Assembly (NCBI GenBank): GCA_023052935.1 | Contig: CM041297.1 | Coordinates: forward strand, 100,575,063 to 100,639,062 | DNA length: 64,000 nucleotides | Direction: 5' to 3' | Source: Piezodorus guildinii | Taxonomy: Eukaryota > Arthropoda > Insecta > Hemiptera > Pentatomidae | In this document: in pieces, positions 46,901-54,300 of the stretch | Layout: every line of letters starts with the position of its first letter | How positions within the stretch are numbered: the first letter of the stretch is position 1 | Notes under the pieces: generated by a model | Seen by the model: only the letters and a program-made list of their open reading frames with translations | What the model was told of the DNA's origin: nothing | Databases searched by the model: none | Program-made: the position numbers and the translations under genes

Positions 46901-49900
46901 GCGCTGAAGGTAATAGGGTGATTATTAAGCAAAAGTGAAGGAAGGGTGATGATAGAACTAAGGAGGAAATTGGAACCGATTAAAATGGCCTGGGTTTTCA
47001 TAGGATTAAGCTTTAGACTATTCAGGTTTGCCCAGGCACTGATCCTATCTAGGTCTGCCTGAATATTTGCAAAAGCTAATGATAATTCGGAAGGAGGGAA
47101 GGATAGATAGATTTGGAGGTCATCAGCGTATAGGTGGTAGGAACAGTGATGGATTGAATTAGGGAGGTCATTGATATAGGTATTGAACAGAAGGGGGGAA
47201 ATACTCGAACCTTGAGCAACACCTGAGGATAGAGTTAGGAAGGAAGATAAGGGTTCATTAGGAATAGTAACTGCTTGAGAACGTTCGGAAAGAAAAGATT
47301 GGAACCATTGGATAGAACTATTAGAAAAGGATAAACATTTTAATTTGGAAAAGAGGATCGAATGGTTAAGGGAGTCAAAGGCCTTGGAGAAGTCTAGGAG
47401 TATTAGGACTGTTATTTTTTTTTCATCTATTGCGGTGTGGATATCACTAGTGATTTTGGTAAGGGCTGATTGCGTGGAGAAGCCAGGTCGGAAGCCGGAT
47501 TGAAGAGGGTCAAGTTGATTAGTCTCTTCAAGAAAGTGGGATACTTGGGATTGTACAATTCGTTCTAGAGGTTTGGAGAGATTAGACAGGATAGAGATAG
47601 GGCGATAATCTTTAGGTGATGTCGGATTAGGGATTTTGTTGATGGGATGGACTAGGGCTTTTTTCCATGAAGTAGGGAATACAGAGTTCTGGAGGGAGAA
47701 ATTATAAATGAAAAGAAGAACTGGTAGGATTTCAGGTAGGCATAATTTTAACAGTTTGACGGGTATTCCATCAGAGCCGATGGAAGTGGTGTGGGATTTC
47801 ATTATGGAAGAAATAAGGTCTGTGGGAGAAATATTTGAGAAGTAAAAATTATCGCAATTAAATGATGGTGGGAGTGAACAATTGGAAGAAGAGGCTACAG
47901 TAATGTTAGAGGAATCAGTAGAAAGGTATGAATTTAGTTCGTCAGATGGTATTGAGAAACTTGATGAGGTAAAGGATTTACAGAGGGAAAGTTTACGAAG
48001 GAGTTGCCATTTGGTTTTAGAATCAGGGGAAGAGGACAGAGCTTCATGAAAATAGTTGGATTTCGCACGCCTTACTGTTGTTTGTGTCAAGTTACGAAGT
48101 ATCTTAAACGCTTCATAATCCTCTGCAAGTCTTGTACGCCTGAAGCGTCTCCGGGCAGCCTCACGCTTCCTTTGTAAATCTCTGATCTCTTGACACATCC
48201 AAGGAGCAGGGCGGCGGCGGAAGGTACAGGTTTTGAGTGGAGCATGTTTGTCGAGGATATTAATGAGGTTGGAAGTGAGGATATTGACCATTGAGTCTAT
48301 GGAGGAACATGAATATATGTCGTCCCAATTCAGGATTTCTAGGTCAGGTAGTAGGTTTTCGCGGGTGAGGGCATTAATGTTACGGAACGTTATGGTTTTA
48401 GGAAGGATTGTAGGAGTTTGAATATTGTAAGATATTTGTATTAAGTCATGGGAGGAGAGGAATGGGACAGGCAATTGTGATGAAGAGAGAAGGTTCTGGG
48501 CCGAGTCTATTACATGAAGGTCTAACCAGGTATCTGAACAGCGGGTATGGTGGGTGGATGAGAAAGGAACGATGAAAAGATTGAGGGAAAAGAAGAGATT
48601 TTCGAGGTACTGTTTATCATTGGAGTTGGAAAGGAGATTGGTATTGAGATCGCCTGAGATTATAATGTTATTGTAAAGAGGAATGTAATTATAAAGGGTA
48701 TTTTCAAAAGGAGCATCAAAAGGAACTAGAGGAGGGCGGTATACTGCAGCAAACAGGAGAGGATGGGTGTCACAAATAATTTCAATGAAAAGGAACTCAA
48801 TATGAGGTTGGTCAGAAGGGGTTGAGACTTCTAGAATACGGAATTTAAGATTATTATGGACGTATAGACCGACACCTCCACCTGTGCGGCCTATTCGGTC
48901 GTGGCGTATAAAGGAATAATCGGGTAAGGAAACAGAAGAGGAGGGGATATAAGGTTTTAACCATGTTTCTGAAATAGCTATGACATGATAAAAGTTCCGG
49001 CCAAAATATTGTAGGAATTCATCGTAATGGGCTGGTAAGGATTGGGAGTTAACGTGGCAAATGTTTAGGATACTAGACATGGAAATGAGGAGGGAAAAAA
49101 TACAGATGCCAAGTAGAAGTTACGATTTAAAATTTGAATAATTGTCAAGTTATGCGAAAAATGAAAAATGAATATAATAATAGAAAGTGTCCTGTGAAAA
49201 ATATCAGAAAACGAAAGTAATTTAAGATTATTGATACAAAGTAGTAAATAAAGATAAAAAAAATTAAAAGTAAAAAAGATAAATATAAAATCAGATTATT
49301 GACGGAGTCCGTGGTGAGAAGCTGGTTGAAACCGGAGGGTTGACGGTGGCCCAGGAGTCAGCAGAAGACATCAAGATCCTGTATCTTGTCAATGTATACC
49401 ACGGTTGTCCGTCATCCTTGCGGCAACGCACTCTCCCGGCAGCAAACCAAACGTATTTTAATTTGCCAGGCGACCTTTTTTGTCGGGCGAGCCAGTAAAG
49501 ATGTCTATTTGCTGGAGACATCTCTTCTCCTAGGTAAATTCGGTGGCAATCGTTACCTTCCCAGCCAATATCCCGAGTAGTGAAGTCTCTCTTCACCTTT
49601 CGCTGTTTTACAAGCTCGTCCCTGGTTGTTTGCCTCACAAAGCGGGCAACGACAGGAGGCGGCCTTGGGTCACCAGGCTTTGATCTTCGTCGTTCAACCA
49701 TGTCTAGGTCCTCCGGAACAATCTTCATGCCCAGGCCGGCCGCCACACTGATCACCAGGGCCGCCGGGTTTCGCCCGGGCGGACCGGGATACCCCGAATT
49801 TCTAAGGACCTACAAAGTAGGCCCTGCTCGGCCTTATTGAGGCGGACCTCAAGATCTCCCACTTTGTTTTTTAAGGATCTGTTTTCCATAGTGAGCTCTT

Positions 49901-50571
49901 CAACGTACTTCGTCTGACCCTCAAGGTGGCTTTCAATTTTGGAGAGTCTCTCTTCAATTCGAAACTAAGTTCCCCATATTTATCTAAGGAATCCCGTATG
50001 TTTTTGATTTCTTCATGTACTTGTGCTCCTTGATGGGTCACTGCCGCCAGAATATCGGATGAGGTTGGCTCCCCTGCTTGCTGCTGGCTGCTTTTCGTGA
50101 TCGATAAAGGTTTCTCACTGACCGAGATCGATTTTTTTACGGAATCACAATTAGGGCAAAGCCAAGGTTTTTTATTTGTTTTGAGATTCTCTACATCTTT
50201 ATCATGTAAACCATAGCATTTCCCATGATAAACAACCCGGCATTTGCTACAGCTTACGTTATTTTTATCGTCACGCGTGATGGCGCTGTCACATAGAGAG
50301 CAGAGAACCATTTTTATGTTTAATTGAAAAAGAAATAAGGAATAAAAGTAAATAGTTTAGGCGAGGTTGTTTGTAAATAGTCGAGGTTGTTTATAAATTG
50401 TACCTGGTATTGCCGTCTTAATACGTGAAGAGATGAGGATTATATGATGCTCAGTAGGTGAATCACAGAAACCACTAACCTATTCTTCACTGTTTATTAG
50501 AAAGGGTATTAAATTATTAATAAGTAAGTCTACAACGGAACTAATGTTTATAGCTCGTAAAAATAATAATG

Positions 50572-50602
<31 letters not shown>

Positions 50603-51258
50603 GAGCAGAATTAATAACACTTGAGTAATTTGAGCAATGTAAACAGAAAAACGATACAATAGAGCGATGTTCACTGGTTGCTGTCTCTGGCCAGACTGAT
50701 AAAATGGTAAGTAAATATTTTATAGTAGATTTCTAGTAACCTCAACGAAAGAGAGGACTTATTCCACATTTTCATTCGATGTCCCACATACGCACCGTAC
50801 CGAACCGATTACCTCCCTAGAGCCTTAAATATGAACAGTACAAATTTTATCGCCCTGTTTACGTTAAGATATCGAGGAATTAAAAAAAATTTATTATTAT
50901 GGTAGGAAATGTTGTCAAATCAGATCATTTTATAATAAATAAACGAATAAACATATATTTTAACTTTATTATATTATTTATCGTGTTTTGCCATATTATG
51001 TAAAATAATATATTTATTATATTGGAAACTGTTATATTATTCATATATTGTCTTTGAGTTATTTTGTTATAAGTTTTATTGTAATTCATTACTATTCAAT
51101 TTACCTAGAGCTGATAACGTAGTGAATTAGTATCTTGCTGACTCTTTTATTGAAGTATGTTTTGTATTATATATTTGTTATGTAGCCAGCTCTATTTGTA
51201 TGGAGTTTACCCCAAAAGGAAGTAAAGTTATTCATTCATTCATTCAGTAAATTTCTAT

Positions 51259-51306
<48 letters not shown>

Positions 51307-54300
51307 ATCATCATAATAAAGTTCTAATAATGATGCTGATTTTATGAATCCATACAGGAAGGGAGCGGCGTGGTCTAGTGGATAGAGCACTAGTCTGCTG
51401 TGCTCCGGGTCCTGGGTTCAAATCCCGGCTCTGGCAGATATTATTTATTCTGTTAATTCAGTCGGGGGGCGACCCTAGGATATGGAGACCCTCCTGGGGC
51501 AGACCCAGCCTCTATAAAGTGGGTACCCAAATTAATTGGGGAAAAACCTGACGGCTGAGCGCGATAAAGGCCTAATCACCTCATTGCACTGCCGTTGGCC
51601 TAGAAACAGTACGAATCTCTATATGTACTGAGCCTAAGACCCTTCATGGGTTGTAGTAGTACAGGTTTTTTTTTTTTTTTTTAATTTTATGACAGAACTA
51701 TCGGAATCAGTTGGGGTTTCAATATTCAAAAGAAGAAATTCCCATTCGGATCTGCAGCTCAACTTCGCTGAGTTACTATGAGTACACAGCATACTAGATC
51801 AATCCTGAGGACAATTTCTAAGAAAAAATAGGGGGAGATACTGCCAAATAAAAATCTATAGACATTACTCATTTCTAAATTTGCTCATGGACATATATAA
51901 ATCCACTCTAGCCTCAATATATATGCTGATGCAGGATTCCCAGTAAGTCCAGTATTATGGTCTCCTATACACCAGATTTAAAAAAAGTTTAAAATGAGTA
52001 ACTATTATATTCCACAAGCAGTTGACTCTATAGGGTGTAAATCTTTATAGTTGACTCTTGAAAATGTGTCAACAATTTTACAACTAACAAATACAAATAA
52101 CAAAGACAAGAATAAAATCAAAACTTTAGATTTTTTTAGACTACTATTTTATACTGAAATGTTCTCATATTTATACAACCTCGTCACTCCCAAAGGTTAT
52201 GATGATAATACTACATGTAACTTGCTTTTATTTTGTTAAAATGTGTACATTATCATCACCTCTTTATTTCATAAAATATGAACTTTATTCATATTTTAAA
52301 GTTAATATAATAAGAAATACCTTACCTCTAACTTGTTTCTTTCTGCAGTCACAGCAGCTAATTCCAATCTTAAAGAATCGACCATTTCATGATCATAATG
52401 TGCTAGATTACTTATTTCGATCTTTTGTTTACTTATAATCTCTTCGGCATGTGATAATTGAATTTTATGTTCCATTAACTTCAAACAATATAAAGATTAT
52501 TAACAATTTACATAATAGATTAATGTAATATTGAATGTTCAATAAGCTCACCTGATTGTGAGTGCTATCCAATGCTTGTTCAGCCTTACTATATTTTTCT
52601 TTCAATTCCTGAATCTGTGAGATAAGATCCTTGTTTGCAGAAGTCTGAGCTGTTTCAACTTTATGTCTAAAATCGTCAATTTTATTGTTAGCTTCTGCTA
52701 AAAGAGTCATCTGTTTTTTCATTTGTTTCTGAAGAACATCCCGTTCGGCATGCATTTCCTAAAAAATTGTTTAAAAAAATTATAATTTAAGGTTTCAAAG
52801 TCTTGTATCATTTTTAAAATTAAAAAATCTATATTTAAAAAAATAAATGTTTTTTTAATCACATTTTTTTCTAAACAAGAATTGTGGCATTTTTCTATTT
52901 TTCTTTTTCTTTAATGGACTTTCACCCTTTCATAAATATAGCTACATTCCAGTATACAACACACCCAAACAGACACAAAAGAAAAGTTGTATGCAAGTAA
53001 ATAAATTTGAATCATGTAAATGACCATGACCATCTTGTATAAAATTAAATTATTTCAGATTAATATTTTAATCAGAGTGTTATTAAAATAAAAATCAGGC
53101 AGCTATAATTTCAAGTTTTTAAGTCCTTTGAATTATAAATGTTTTAAAAAAAATAAGAAGAGTATATTAACTTTACTTATTTTTCATTGATTGTTATTGT
53201 TATTTTCCATCTACAAAAAAAACTATTTGCAATAAGCAAATATGTTATTTACGAATGGTTAATTAATAGCAACTCTAGAACATCGCCTCAAAAAATCGCC
53301 AGGATAGGTCAGAGTATGGATCAGTGGTGGATTTAAGTATTTGGGCCAATGGGTTCATATTGTAATTCATACTGTCGTGGAAGTTTTCATATTCTGTAGC
53401 AGTATCTGAAACTGTGAGTAAGTCCAAATCCTAATGAAGTCACATAGAGTGGTGCATACACGATTTTTCATAATATTTTAGATTGAAAAGACTGAATTCT
53501 ATGGATATTACTGATAATTACTTTAAATAAAGGAGAAAGTGGACCAACCTCTAATTCTACTTGAAGTTTAACGGAAATTAATTGCTGATCTCTCAGACGC
53601 TTGATAAGCATTTCTTCTGCCCTCACATGCCTTACAAACTTATCTTGTAGTTTGGAAACTTCATCAACAGGAAGAGCAACAGGTGAGGGGCACTGGTCTG
53701 GTGTACGACTTCTACTCCACTCCAGTTGCTCTCTAATTTGTAAATAAAAATGAGTTCATTTTAATTACAAAACAAATACATATTGTGTTATAAAGAAACG
53801 ATAGAAACATGACTTTACCTTACTGATACTTCTTCTGAAGGAGAACTCAGGCTATTGTTTGAATTATTAAGGTATATAGTTTCAAGTTCTTTAGTTCTAT
53901 GTTCCAGAGTTGTTTCTAAATCTCGAAGCTGAAAAATTAATAAATCATTACAATAAAATTCATATTAAATGATTTAATTAAGATTAGATAAACCAACTCA
54001 ACTCAACAATAATTAGAACAATAATGTCAATTCGTGAGCAATCACTATCATCATCATCATAATCGAACCTCGTCTACTGCTTATGCAGTGTGAGCTGCCT
54101 TTGTGTAGAGACTAGACCAAACTCTACAATCCTTAACCAGTTCTCTTCTCCGGGCCCATTCACAAGTCCTCTCTTCATGAAGGCTTGCCTAATTCCATCC
54201 TCCCAAGTGTATCAGGGTCTTCCTCTTCCTCTTCGTCCGTCTACTTTAGCCTCTATGTCATCCAGGCAAGACGATGGTTTTCCAATCTTGATATAAGTCC

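Larger units (their letters stand above)
45918..50699 (-). mobile_element. CR1-like LINE, near full length (copy 1)
   Basis: 5' end at TCAGTCTGGCCAGAGACAGC (minus strand, 50699), shared with the plus copy at 61383. 5' UTR with a poly-A stretch at 50572-50600, broken ORF1 (50311 to about 49300), intact ORF2 (49080-46276). The 3' UTR ends TCTTAAGGGACCTAGTCCCA followed by (ATTC)n at 45918-45937 rather than poly-A, as is typical of CR1. Confidence 0.88.

Noticed and set aside
46395..48421. Small frames overlapping the CR1 ORF2
   Set aside because: Other-frame shadows of the 934-codon ORF2.
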